Shown one piece after another: positions 7,156-30,733 of a stretch of DNA of 64,000 bases (position 1 is its first letter; every line of letters starts with the position of its first letter). A program made the position numbers and the translations under genes. Source of the stretch: Variovorax sp. PMC12 (lineage in GTDB: Bacteria > Pseudomonadota > Gammaproteobacteria > Burkholderiales > Burkholderiaceae_C); contig NZ_CP027774.1 of the NCBI RefSeq assembly GCF_003019815.1, forward strand, positions 1 through 64,000, written 5' to 3'. The notes under the pieces were generated by a model. It was given only the letters and a program-made list of their open reading frames with translations, ran no database searches and was not told the DNA's origin.

Positions 7156-9237
7156 ATGCCACTGCATCCCGATCTCGAAGCCTTCCTCGAACTGGCCACT
7201 CTCGCCGAAGAAGACGGGCGCCCGCCCATGTGCGAGATGTCGCCCGCGCAGGCCCGCGAGAGCTACGACCAGTCGACCTTGGCGCTGGACGGCGTCGGCC
7301 CCGACCTGCCGGTCGAGGACATCGGCTTTCAGGCGCGCGACGGCGCGACGCTGCGGGCCAGGCTCTACCGGGGCGTCGACACAGCAGCGCTGCTGCCGAC
7401 GCTGCTGTATTTTCACGGCGGCGGTTACGTGGTCGGCGGCCTCGACTCGCACGACGCACTGTGCCGCGCGATCGCGCTGCGCACGCCCTGCGCGGTGCTG
7501 GCGGTCGACTATCGGCTCGCGCCGGAGCACAAGTTTCCGACTGCGTTCCACGACGCCGAGGACGCCGCGGCGTGGCTCCTGGCGCACGGCGGCTCGCACG
7601 GCCTCGACACAACGCGCGTGGCCTTCGGCGGCGACAGCGTCGGCGGCACGCTGGCCACCGCCTTGACACTGGCCGCGCGTGAAGCCGGCCGCCCGCAACC
7701 GCTGCTGCAACTGCTGCTCTATCCATGCACCAGCATCCGACAGGACAGCGCCTCGCACCAGCGTTACGCGCGCGGGCATCTGCTCGAACAGCGCACGCTG
7801 CAGTGGATGTTCGACCACTACCTGCGCAGCGACGAGGATCGGCAGGACTGGCGCTTCGCGCCGCTGGCCGCACAAGACCTGTCGGGCCTGGCGCCCGCGC
7901 ACATCGTGCTGGCGGAGTACGACCCGCTGGTGGACGAGGGCAAGGCCTATGCGCAGCGACTTCAGGCCGCCGGCGTGCGCACACAGCTGGACGTGCACGA
8001 GGGCATGGTCCACGACTTCGCGCGCCTGAGCCAGGTGGTGGAGGAAGCCGACACGCTGCGCACCGCGATCGCGCGGACGCTGGCCGACGCGTTCTGCCAT
8101 CCGGCCGTCTCCGCAGCGCCGATCACGCCGGCTTCGATCGGAGCCTGGGTGTTCCATGCGCATCCCGATGGCCATCCGCTCGAAGTGCGGCTCGACGGGG
8201 CGAGGCTGACCGTCGGACCGCAGGCGAGCAAGGAAGGCGCGAGCCAATGGGCGTTGCGCGAGCAAGCCGATTCGCTGCGTCTGGAATGGCCGGGCGACAG
8301 CGTCACCGAACCCGAGGAGCCTCATCTGCTGGCAGCGATCGAGGCGGCCTTCGTGCGTCACCCCGGGCATGGCCTGCTCTTGCTGCAGGTGCCTGCGTCG
8401 CGCATCGCACGGTTGGTGGACGCGGGTGCGGCAAGCGAGGCTTCCGGTTCGCGGCCGGCGATCGTCTCGCGCGAAGCCTTCTGGCAATTGCCTCGCGTGT
8501 GGCAGCGCAACCCGCGCGAGCCCTTCGCGCAGCGCTACACCATGAGCCAGGGCAAGCGCCATCCGTTGCGCCCGGCCAAGCCATCGGGCACCGTCTACCA
8601 GCGCCACATTCCGTGGCTGTCGCAGACGCTGACACTGGACGCCGTCGACATCGAGCGCGACCTCCCAGCCTTCAACCGCTGGATGAACGACCCGGTGGTG
8701 GCCCACTTCTGGGAGGAACAGGGCGACCTCGCCAGGCACCGCGCCTACCTCGAGGCCATTGCCGCCGATCCGCGCGTCACCGGGCTCGTCGGCCGGCTCG
8801 ACGGCGAGGCATTCGGCTACTTCGAGGCGTACTGGGCCAAGGAAGACCGCATTGCGCCCTTCTGCGACGCCGGTGACCACGACCGCGGCTGGCATGCGCT
8901 GATCGGCGAGCCGCGCTTTCGTGGCAAGCCTTTCCTCACGGCGTGGATGCCTTCCGTGTCGCACTACCTGTTCCTGGACGACTGCCGCACGCAGCGCATC
9001 GTGATCGAGCCGCGCGCGGACAACCACAAGATGATCAAGAGCCTGGGCCGCTGCGGCTATGCCCACGTCAAGGAGTTCGACTTTCCGCACAAGCGGGCCA
9101 TGCTCGGCGTGCTGCTGCGCGAACGCTTCTTCGGCGAGGCCCTCTGGATTCCCCAAGGGGAGTCGAGCATTTCGCCAACTTCGGCCAAGGGCGCCGAACT
9201 TCCCATCGAGGACACCCTATGCAAATCCATGACCTGA
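7156..9237 (+). CDS. Fusion of an HSL-type esterase and an N5-hydroxyornithine acyltransferase
   Basis: A 693-residue two-part protein. Residues 1-310 are an alpha/beta hydrolase of the hormone-sensitive-lipase family: oxyanion motif HGGGYV near residue 86, nucleophile elbow GDSVGG near 157, acid EYDPLVDEG and a C-terminal His in MVHDFARL. Residues about 325-693 match the IucB/AlcB/PvdY-type GNAT acyltransferases (PAFNRWMNDPVVAHFWEE, YFEAYWAKEDRI, then a long C-terminal half), which acylate N-hydroxylated ornithine or lysine. The next gene, ornithine hydroxylase, overlaps its end by 19 nt. The transferase would make the hydroxamate. The esterase could hydrolyse a siderophore ester, edit synthetase intermediates or release the chain; nothing decides between these. 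Start ATG 7156 is preferred to a TTG at 7114, which lies only 4 nt past the promoter box. Confidence 0.8.
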   Translation: MPLHPDLEAFLELATLAEEDGRPPMCEMSPAQARESYDQSTLALDGVGPDLPVEDIGFQARDGATLRARLYRGVDTAALLPTLLYFHGGGYVVGGLDSHDALCRAIALRTPCAVLAVDYRLAPEHKFPTAFHDAEDAAAWLLAHGGSHGLDTTRVAFGGDSVGGTLATALTLAAREAGRPQPLLQLLLYPCTSIRQDSASHQRYARGHLLEQRTLQWMFDHYLRSDEDRQDWRFAPLAAQDLSGLAPAHIVLAEYDPLVDEGKAYAQRLQAAGVRTQLDVHEGMVHDFARLSQVVEEADTLRTAIARTLADAFCHPAVSAAPITPASIGAWVFHAHPDGHPLEVRLDGARLTVGPQASKEGASQWALREQADSLRLEWPGDSVTEPEEPHLLAAIEAAFVRHPGHGLLLLQVPASRIARLVDAGAASEASGSRPAIVSREAFWQLPRVWQRNPREPFAQRYTMSQGKRHPLRPAKPSGTVYQRHIPWLSQTLTLDAVDIERDLPAFNRWMNDPVVAHFWEEQGDLARHRAYLEAIAADPRVTGLVGRLDGEAFGYFEAYWAKEDRIAPFCDAGDHDRGWHALIGEPRFRGKPFLTAWMPSVSHYLFLDDCRTQRIVIEPRADNHKMIKSLGRCGYAHVKEFDFPHKRAMLGVLLRERFFGEALWIPQGESSISPTSAKGAELPIEDTLCKSMT

Positions 9238-10523
9238 TCGGCGTCGGCTTCGGCCCGTCCAACATCGCCCTGGCGATCGCCCTCGACGAGAAACGCCACC
9301 ACGGCCAGTTCGTGGATGCGCTGTTCATCGAGAAGCAGCCGGGCTTCGTCTGGCACAAGAACATGCTGCTGGACAACGCGCACATGCAGATCTCCTTCAT
9401 CAAGGACCTGGCGACACTGCGCAACCCCGCGAGCCGCTTCACGTTCCTGAACTACCTGCATGAGAAGCAGCGCCTGCAGGACTTCGTCAACCTCAAGACT
9501 TTCTTCCCGAGCCGCCACGAGTTCAACGACTACCTGGGCTGGGCCGCCGCGCAGTTCGAGGACCGCTGCGCCTACGGCGAGGCGGTGTTCGAGGTGCTTC
9601 CGGAGATGCGCGGCACGGATGTGCAACTGCTGCGGGTGCGCTCGCGCGAAGCGGGCGGCGCCGTGCGCGAACGGCTGGCGCGCAACCTGGTGGTGAGCGT
9701 GGGTGGTGTACCGAACGTTCCCACGCGCTTCCTGCCCTTCAGGGGCGACGCGCGCGTCTTCCATTCGAGCAGCTACCTCGAGGCGATTGCCCGGCATCCG
9801 GATGCCAAGCGCATCGCCATCGTCGGCGCGGGGCAGAGCGCTGCCGAACTCTTCATGGACCTGCAGAGCCACCCGAACAAGCCCGCGGTCGACCTGATCA
9901 TGCGGGCCCGCTCGATCAAGCCGTCGGATGACAGTCCCTTCGTCAACGAGATCTTCAATGCCGACTTCACCGACTTCGTTTTCAACCGCTCGGAGCCCGA
10001 GCGTGCCGAGCTGCTGGAGGAGTTCTGGCACACCAACTATGCCGCGCCCGACCTGGAATTGATCCAGCAGATCTTCAACGTGTTCTATCGCCAGCGCGTG
10101 GCCGGCGTGGCGCGCCACAGCTTCCTGCGCCGCCACGAGGTGTCGGCGGTGCGCGCGGCCGCAGACGGCATCCACCTGGCGCTGCACGACATGAACACCG
10201 GCCAGCGCGGCAGCCAGGCTTACGACGTGGTGATCCTCGCGACCGGCTACAAGCGCGACGGCCACAAGGCGCTGCTCGATCCGATCGCGCCGTACCTGGG
10301 CGACTTCACGGTCGACCGCCACTACCGGCTGCAAGCCGCACCGGAACTGAAGCCGGCCATCTTCCTGCAAGGCGCCTGCGAGATGAGCCACGGCCTGAGC
10401 GACACGCTGCTCTCGGTCACGGCGATCCGCTCGGATGAGATCGGACAGGCGCTGCTGAATGCGAATCCGCGGCCGGCGGCTCAAGCGGCAGAACGCGCGC
10501 CTCAGGCGGCAGCCGTTCTTTGA
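9219..10523 (+). CDS. pvdA: L-ornithine N5-monooxygenase
   Basis: A 434-residue flavin N-monooxygenase of the PvdA/SidA/IucD family. The FAD site GVGFGPSN is at the N-terminus, the NADPH site GAGQSAAELFMDLQ near residue 200, and the C-terminal ATGYKRD motif is present. It hydroxylates the side-chain amine of free ornithine, the first step to a hydroxamate ligand; the upstream acyltransferase completes it. GAGGA lies 6 nt before the ATG, inside the previous gene, so the two are translationally linked. The presence of this single hydroxylase suggests that both unassigned adenylation domains of the assembly line take hydroxyornithine derivatives. Confidence 0.93.
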   Translation: MQIHDLIGVGFGPSNIALAIALDEKRHHGQFVDALFIEKQPGFVWHKNMLLDNAHMQISFIKDLATLRNPASRFTFLNYLHEKQRLQDFVNLKTFFPSRHEFNDYLGWAAAQFEDRCAYGEAVFEVLPEMRGTDVQLLRVRSREAGGAVRERLARNLVVSVGGVPNVPTRFLPFRGDARVFHSSSYLEAIARHPDAKRIAIVGAGQSAAELFMDLQSHPNKPAVDLIMRARSIKPSDDSPFVNEIFNADFTDFVFNRSEPERAELLEEFWHTNYAAPDLELIQQIFNVFYRQRVAGVARHSFLRRHEVSAVRAAADGIHLALHDMNTGQRGSQAYDVVILATGYKRDGHKALLDPIAPYLGDFTVDRHYRLQAAPELKPAIFLQGACEMSHGLSDTLLSVTAIRSDEIGQALLNANPRPAAQAAERAPQAAAVL

Positions 10524-10561
10524 AATTTGCTGTTCCTCGGACGCGGCTCGGTGATACACTC

Positions 10562-10580
10562 AATAAGAATAGTTCTTATT
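10562..10580. promoter_or_regulatory. Fur-box-like palindrome upstream of the FecI-type sigma gene
   Basis: AATAAGAA-TAG-TTCTTATT is a perfect 8-bp inverted repeat, AT-rich in a very GC-rich setting and close to the Fur operator. It lies about 100 bp before the sigma gene and 40 bp after the hydroxylase gene. The core AATAGTTCTTATT recurs, with one change, upstream of the PvdS/OrbS-type sigma gene near 48339. Confidence 0.7.
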
Positions 10581-10683
10581 AACACCCGTCCCCGGGTTCA
10601 CCGAAGCGCAATGTCGGCACCGCCAGCATGATCGACGCCCGGTTTCCGGGGCTTATCGTCGATGCTTGCGAGAAGGCGGCCGG

Positions 10684-11280
10684 ATGCGCGACCTCGTCCA
10701 GGAACTTGTAGCTCACTATGCGGACTTGCGCCGGCAGCTGACTCGCGACCTGAGGGATCCCCACTACGCGGCCGACATCGCGCAGTCGAGCTTCGAGCGG
10801 GTGTACGCGCAGGCCACGAAGCCGCGCGGTGCCGCGTGCGACGACGCGAACGGCGGCATCGAATCGCCGCGCGCCCTGCTCTTTCGGGTGGCCCGCAACC
10901 TGTGCATCGACGAGGCGCGCCGCCGCAAGGTGGCGCAGGAATGGGTCGGCACGCACGCCACGCTCGGCACCCACCTCGTGGCACCTTCCAGTGAATTCAT
11001 CCTGGCGCAGCAACGCGTGCTTGCGCGCGTGGTCGACACCATGGAAAAGCTCCCGCCGCGGCGACGCGAGGTGTTTCTGCTGTTCCGTGCCTACGGCCAC
11101 ACCCGCGCCGAGATCGCCCAGCGCCTGAACATCACCGAGATGGCGGTGGCGAAGCACCTGCTGCGCGCCACCATCGATTGCTCGCGGGTGTTCGCCGAAC
11201 TGCGCGCCGAACTGATCGAGCCGCAGCACGTGCACAACCACGCAGGCTTCGACACTGCGCTCGCCGAAGACTTCTCGTGA
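10684..11280 (+). CDS. fecI: FecI-type ECF sigma factor
   Basis: A 198-residue extracytoplasmic-function sigma factor. Region 2 includes DLRDPHYAADIAQSSFERVY and LLFRVARNLCIDEARRR; region 4 includes LPPRRREVFLLFRAYGHTRAEIAQRLNI. ATG 10684 is chosen over a TTG at 10666. It is followed by fecR with a GTGA stop/start overlap and then by an STN-containing TonB receptor, the standard surface-signalling arrangement in which the loaded receptor releases the sigma factor to transcribe the receptor gene. A Fur-box-like site upstream suggests iron repression. It is distinct from the second sigma factor at 47773-48304. Confidence 0.88.
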   Translation: MRDLVQELVAHYADLRRQLTRDLRDPHYAADIAQSSFERVYAQATKPRGAACDDANGGIESPRALLFRVARNLCIDEARRRKVAQEWVGTHATLGTHLVAPSSEFILAQQRVLARVVDTMEKLPPRRREVFLLFRAYGHTRAEIAQRLNITEMAVAKHLLRATIDCSRVFAELRAELIEPQHVHNHAGFDTALAEDFS

Positions 11281-12347
11281 GCGGCGGCATGGCGATCGGC
11301 GCTCCGCGCGAACGGCTGATCGAGCGTGCGCTCGCGCTGATTGTCGAAGGCGAGATCGCGCCGGGCGAGGCCGCGCAGCGCGCCCGCGCGGCCATGAACC
11401 AGTGGCGCAGCAAGTCGCCGGAGCACGCGGCTGCCTTGCTGGAGGCGCGGCATCGCTGGGACGCGCTTAGCGACATGGCCGATGGCCTGCGCGCGCACTT
11501 CGACGAGCCTGAAGCCGCCCTGTCGGCGCATGCCGGCGTATCGTCCCGGCGCGGGCCGCAACGCCGCAAGCTGTTGCTGTCCATCGCCGGGCTGTTGGGC
11601 GGCGGCCTCGTTGCCGGCCGCGGCGCACAGTGGTATTGGCAGCAGCCTGTCTTTCAGGCGGCATACGCAACGCGCACGACGCAGATGCTGAAGGTGACGC
11701 TGCCGGATGGCACCAGCGAGACCAGGGGGGCAGGCGCCGTGGGCAGCCTCCTCGATCTCGCGCCGCAAAGCGAGATCGACGTCACGTTGTATCGACAGCG
11801 CCGCATCGCGCGGCTTGCGCGCGGTGAGGTGCGCTTCGAGGTGGCACACGACAGCCGCAGGCCCTTCCGAGTCCATACGCGCGAGGCCGTCATCGAGGTG
11901 GTCGGCACCGTCTTCACGGTGCGCGACAGGGGCGGCCCCGTCACCGTAGGCGTCGAGCGCGGGCACGTGCGCGTGAAGTTGCGCCGGCCTCATTCGGAGC
12001 GCCAAGCCGATGCCTTCTCTGAACCCATCGACCTGCGGCGCGGCGAGTTGCTGGAAATACGCGATGGCCAAGCCGACACGGTGCGGCAGGCCGACACCGC
12101 TGCGCTTTCCGCTTGGCGCGACGGCTGGCTGGTATTCGAGAACACGCCACTCGCTGATGCACTGGCCGCGGTGAACAGCTACCGGACCCAGCCCATCGTC
12201 ACGACGGGCCAACGCACCGGCGCCATGCGGCTGACTGGACGCTTTCGCACCAACGACTCCACGGGGCTGATTGCCGCGCTGCCGTCGATCCTGCCCTTGT
12301 CCGCGATCCACCGTGCGGACGGCAGCGTGGAGCTTCAACCACGCTGA
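11277..12347 (+). CDS. fecR: FecR-type anti-sigma/sensor protein
   Basis: About 356 residues. Residues 1-95 are the cytoplasmic anti-sigma domain (WRSKSPEHAAALLEARHRWDAL), one transmembrane helix follows (LLLSIAGLLGGGLVAG), and the periplasmic FecR domain starts at TLPDGTSETRG. The C-terminal part (ENTPLADALAAVNSYRTQPI) is the secretin/STN-like region that contacts the receptor signalling domain. GTG 11277 overlaps the sigma stop codon as GTGA; ATG 11289 is an alternative. It transmits the receptor's ligand signal to the FecI-type sigma factor. Confidence 0.88.
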   Translation: MSGGMAIGAPRERLIERALALIVEGEIAPGEAAQRARAAMNQWRSKSPEHAAALLEARHRWDALSDMADGLRAHFDEPEAALSAHAGVSSRRGPQRRKLLLSIAGLLGGGLVAGRGAQWYWQQPVFQAAYATRTTQMLKVTLPDGTSETRGAGAVGSLLDLAPQSEIDVTLYRQRRIARLARGEVRFEVAHDSRRPFRVHTREAVIEVVGTVFTVRDRGGPVTVGVERGHVRVKLRRPHSERQADAFSEPIDLRRGELLEIRDGQADTVRQADTAALSAWRDGWLVFENTPLADALAAVNSYRTQPIVTTGQRTGAMRLTGRFRTNDSTGLIAALPSILPLSAIHRADGSVELQPR

Positions 12348-12510
12348 AGGCCGGGGAGCGCCGCGATCGCTCGGCAGGAAGCCAAAGTTCCTGTCTCTAT
12401 TTTTCGCATTCGAACGTCTTACATGTATCGACGCCACGGCCACGCAAACCGGCCGGTGACAGCGTTCGAAAGTCAATACGTCGCCTTTTTCAGACTTGGA
12501 GCCTCGACCC
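12348..12510. other. Control region before the siderophore receptor
   Basis: No TAAAC-N16-CGTC box is present, unlike the other siderophore transcription units. It holds a small inverted repeat CAGGAA-N7-TTCCTG (12375-12393) and two direct copies of a TTCGAA-containing decamer, TTCGAACGTC at 12409 and TTCGAAAGTC at 12465. A promoter for the adjacent FecI-type sigma factor would be expected here; I cannot fix its elements. Confidence 0.4.
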
Positions 12511-14964
12511 ATGCGTTTCTCGCCTCGCCACCGCCTCTTGAGCGCCGCGCTCTCCACCGCCTTCGGCACGGTCTTCGTCGGCTGGAGCGGGGTCGCCCAA
12601 GCGCAGCCCGCCACCCAGGCCTCGGCGGTGTTCAATATCGACGTGCCGGCGCAATCGCTGGCCTCCGCGCTCAATGAGCTTTCCCGTCAGACCGGCATGC
12701 AGGTCTTCGCAGCGGGCGATGTGGTGGCCGGCGTGCGCGCTCCGGCACTGTCCGGGCGCTTCACGCTGCAGCAGGCGCTCGACCGGCTGCTGGCTGGCAG
12801 CGGCTTGGTCGCCGCGCGCAGCGGCGCCTCGCAGGTGACGGTGCAGCGCCAACCGGCTGTCTCGTCGGACCGCGCCACGCTGCCGCAGGTGAACGTGACG
12901 GCCCAGGGCTCGGCCGACGGCACGACCGAGGGAAGCGGCTCGTACACCACGCGGGTCACCGGCGCGGGCACCCGCATGGACCTGTCGCTGCGTGAGACGC
13001 CGCAGTCGGTCAGCGTGATCACGCGCCAACAGATCGAGGACCAGAACCTGGTCTCCCTCAACGACGTGCTGCGCCAGACGCCAGGCATCGTCGCGGACAG
13101 GCAGGATGAGCGCGTGAACTACTCGTCACGCGGCTTCGACCTGAGCCCCATGATCGACGGCATTCCCACGCTGGCCTTCAACAGCGTGGCCGGCGAGTCG
13201 AGCATGATTAGCACCGCCATCTACGACCGCGTGGAGGTCATCCGCGGCGCGGCCGGGCTGCTCAATGGCGTGGGCTCGCCGGGCGGCTCGATCAACCTGG
13301 TGCGCAAGCGCCCGACGCCCGAGTTCTCCGGCTATGTGTCGGGCGGCTTCGGCTCCTGGAATCGCTACAACACCGAGGCCGACCTCGGCGGAAAGCTGAA
13401 CACCTCGGGTACCGTGCGCGGCCGCGTGGTGGCCTCGCATTCGGACGGCAACAATTTCACCGACTACAAGAAGCGCCGAGAGGACCTTTTCTACGGCATC
13501 GTCGAGATCGATGTCGCGCCCAGCACCACGGTGGCGCTGGGCTACGAGCACCAGAAGAATGCCATCAAGGGCGCCAACTTTGGCCAGACACCGCTTTTCT
13601 ATGCCGATGGATCGCGCACCCGCCTGCCTGTGTCGTTCAACTCCAGTGCGCCGTGGTCCACATGGGACATGACCACCGACCGCTTCTTCCTGAACTTCGA
13701 GCACCGTCTGGATAACGGCTGGCGCGTGAAGGCCGAGGGCGCATTCGCCAAGAACAGGCGCGAGCGTGCGGGGGGCGACCTGTGGCTCTACCCCTCCAAC
13801 TTCGACCCGGTCACGCAGCAAGGCGAGCTGGATCGCGGCTACAACCCTGCCGAAGGCCGCAACAAGTCCTTCGACCTCTACGCCACCGGGCCGTTCGAGC
13901 TGTTCGGCCGCAGGCACCAGGCGAGCTTCGGGATGAACGTCAACCGCTACACCTACTCGGTGTTCAGCGCCAACTCCACGCCTGACGCGGCCGACCGGGT
14001 GCCGGTCAGCCTCTACGACATTGGCGCGTCGCCGCGGCCCGACTTCATCTATCCGTCCCTCCGCTTCGGCGAACAGACTGAGCAGCGCGCCATCTACGGC
14101 TCGACCCGCCTGCGTCCGACCGACGACCTGTCGGTCATCATCGGCGGCCGCGTCACCTGGTACCGCAACAAGGGCTACTCGACCAACTGGGCGCAGGGTT
14201 ACGCGAACACCACCTACTCGCCGCAAGCACGACAGAACGGCGTGTTCACTCCCTACTTCGGCGTGGTGTACGACGTGAGCAAGGAGTTCTCGGTGTATGC
14301 GAGCTACACCGACATCTTCCAACCCAACACGGCCAAGGACGTGAACAACAACGTGCTCGATCCCAAGCGCGGCCACAACGTCGAGGTCGGGGTCAAGGGC
14401 GAGCACATGGACGGCAAGCTCAACACCAGCTTTGCCGTGTTCCGTACGCAGGAAGACAATCTGGCAGTGAACATCGACGGCGCGGAACCGCTGGCCGACG
14501 GCACCATCCCCTCGCGCGCAGTCAAGGGAGCGCGCAGCAAGGGCTTCGAGGCCACCGTGTCGGGTGAACTCGCACGCGGCTGGCAGATCATGGGCGGCTA
14601 CACCCATTACGCCAAGCGCGACGCGAACGACGTGCTGCTGAACACGTCACTGCCACGCCGGCTGCTGCGCATCTCGACGAGCTATCGCCTTCCCGGCGAA
14701 TGGAGCAAGCTCACGATCGGCGGCAGCGTGAGCTACCAGAGCGGCATCTACTACAACGAAGCCTATGGCCTGGGCACCGCCACGCAGGGTGGCATCACTT
14801 TGCTGGGGCTGATGGCACGCTACGACTTCACCAAGCAGTTGAGCGCGTCGCTCAACATCGAAAACCTCAGCAACAAGCGCTACTACAGCGGCCTGGGCGG
14901 CTACAACGGCTACACCCAGGGCACGCCGCGCAGTGCGTGGGCAAAAGTCACCTACAAGTTCTAG
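12511..14964 (+). CDS. TonB-dependent ferric-siderophore receptor with signalling domain
   Basis: An 817-residue outer-membrane receptor. A signal peptide ends near AQAQPA. Residues 45-105 form an STN secretin/TonB short N-terminal domain (VPAQSLASALNELSRQTGMQVF), then come the plug (LRETPQSVSVITRQQIEDQN) and a 22-strand barrel ending in the terminal aromatic AKVTYKF. It resembles FpvA/FoxA/FhuE-type siderophore receptors. The STN domain fits regulation through the upstream FecR/FecI pair. GGAG lies about 8 nt before ATG 12511. It converges on the synthetase operon, so it is the probable uptake receptor for the cluster's product. Confidence 0.93.
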   Translation: MRFSPRHRLLSAALSTAFGTVFVGWSGVAQAQPATQASAVFNIDVPAQSLASALNELSRQTGMQVFAAGDVVAGVRAPALSGRFTLQQALDRLLAGSGLVAARSGASQVTVQRQPAVSSDRATLPQVNVTAQGSADGTTEGSGSYTTRVTGAGTRMDLSLRETPQSVSVITRQQIEDQNLVSLNDVLRQTPGIVADRQDERVNYSSRGFDLSPMIDGIPTLAFNSVAGESSMISTAIYDRVEVIRGAAGLLNGVGSPGGSINLVRKRPTPEFSGYVSGGFGSWNRYNTEADLGGKLNTSGTVRGRVVASHSDGNNFTDYKKRREDLFYGIVEIDVAPSTTVALGYEHQKNAIKGANFGQTPLFYADGSRTRLPVSFNSSAPWSTWDMTTDRFFLNFEHRLDNGWRVKAEGAFAKNRRERAGGDLWLYPSNFDPVTQQGELDRGYNPAEGRNKSFDLYATGPFELFGRRHQASFGMNVNRYTYSVFSANSTPDAADRVPVSLYDIGASPRPDFIYPSLRFGEQTEQRAIYGSTRLRPTDDLSVIIGGRVTWYRNKGYSTNWAQGYANTTYSPQARQNGVFTPYFGVVYDVSKEFSVYASYTDIFQPNTAKDVNNNVLDPKRGHNVEVGVKGEHMDGKLNTSFAVFRTQEDNLAVNIDGAEPLADGTIPSRAVKGARSKGFEATVSGELARGWQIMGGYTHYAKRDANDVLLNTSLPRRLLRISTSYRLPGEWSKLTIGGSVSYQSGIYYNEAYGLGTATQGGITLLGLMARYDFTKQLSASLNIENLSNKRYYSGLGGYNGYTQGTPRSAWAKVTYKF

Positions 14965-14971
14965 CCTCCTC

Positions 14972-14996
14972 GCGGGCCGGCTCCGCGCCGGCCCGC
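14972..14996. terminator. Bidirectional hairpin between receptor and synthetase operon
   Basis: GCGGGCCGGC-TCCGC-GCCGGCCCGC is a perfect 10-bp stem with a 5-base loop, placed in the 38-bp gap between two convergent stop codons. No long T run follows on either strand, so its strength is unsure. Confidence 0.65.
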
Positions 14997-15002
14997 CGTT
15001 CC

Positions 15003-30729
<15,727 letters not shown>

Positions 30730-30733
<4 letters not shown>

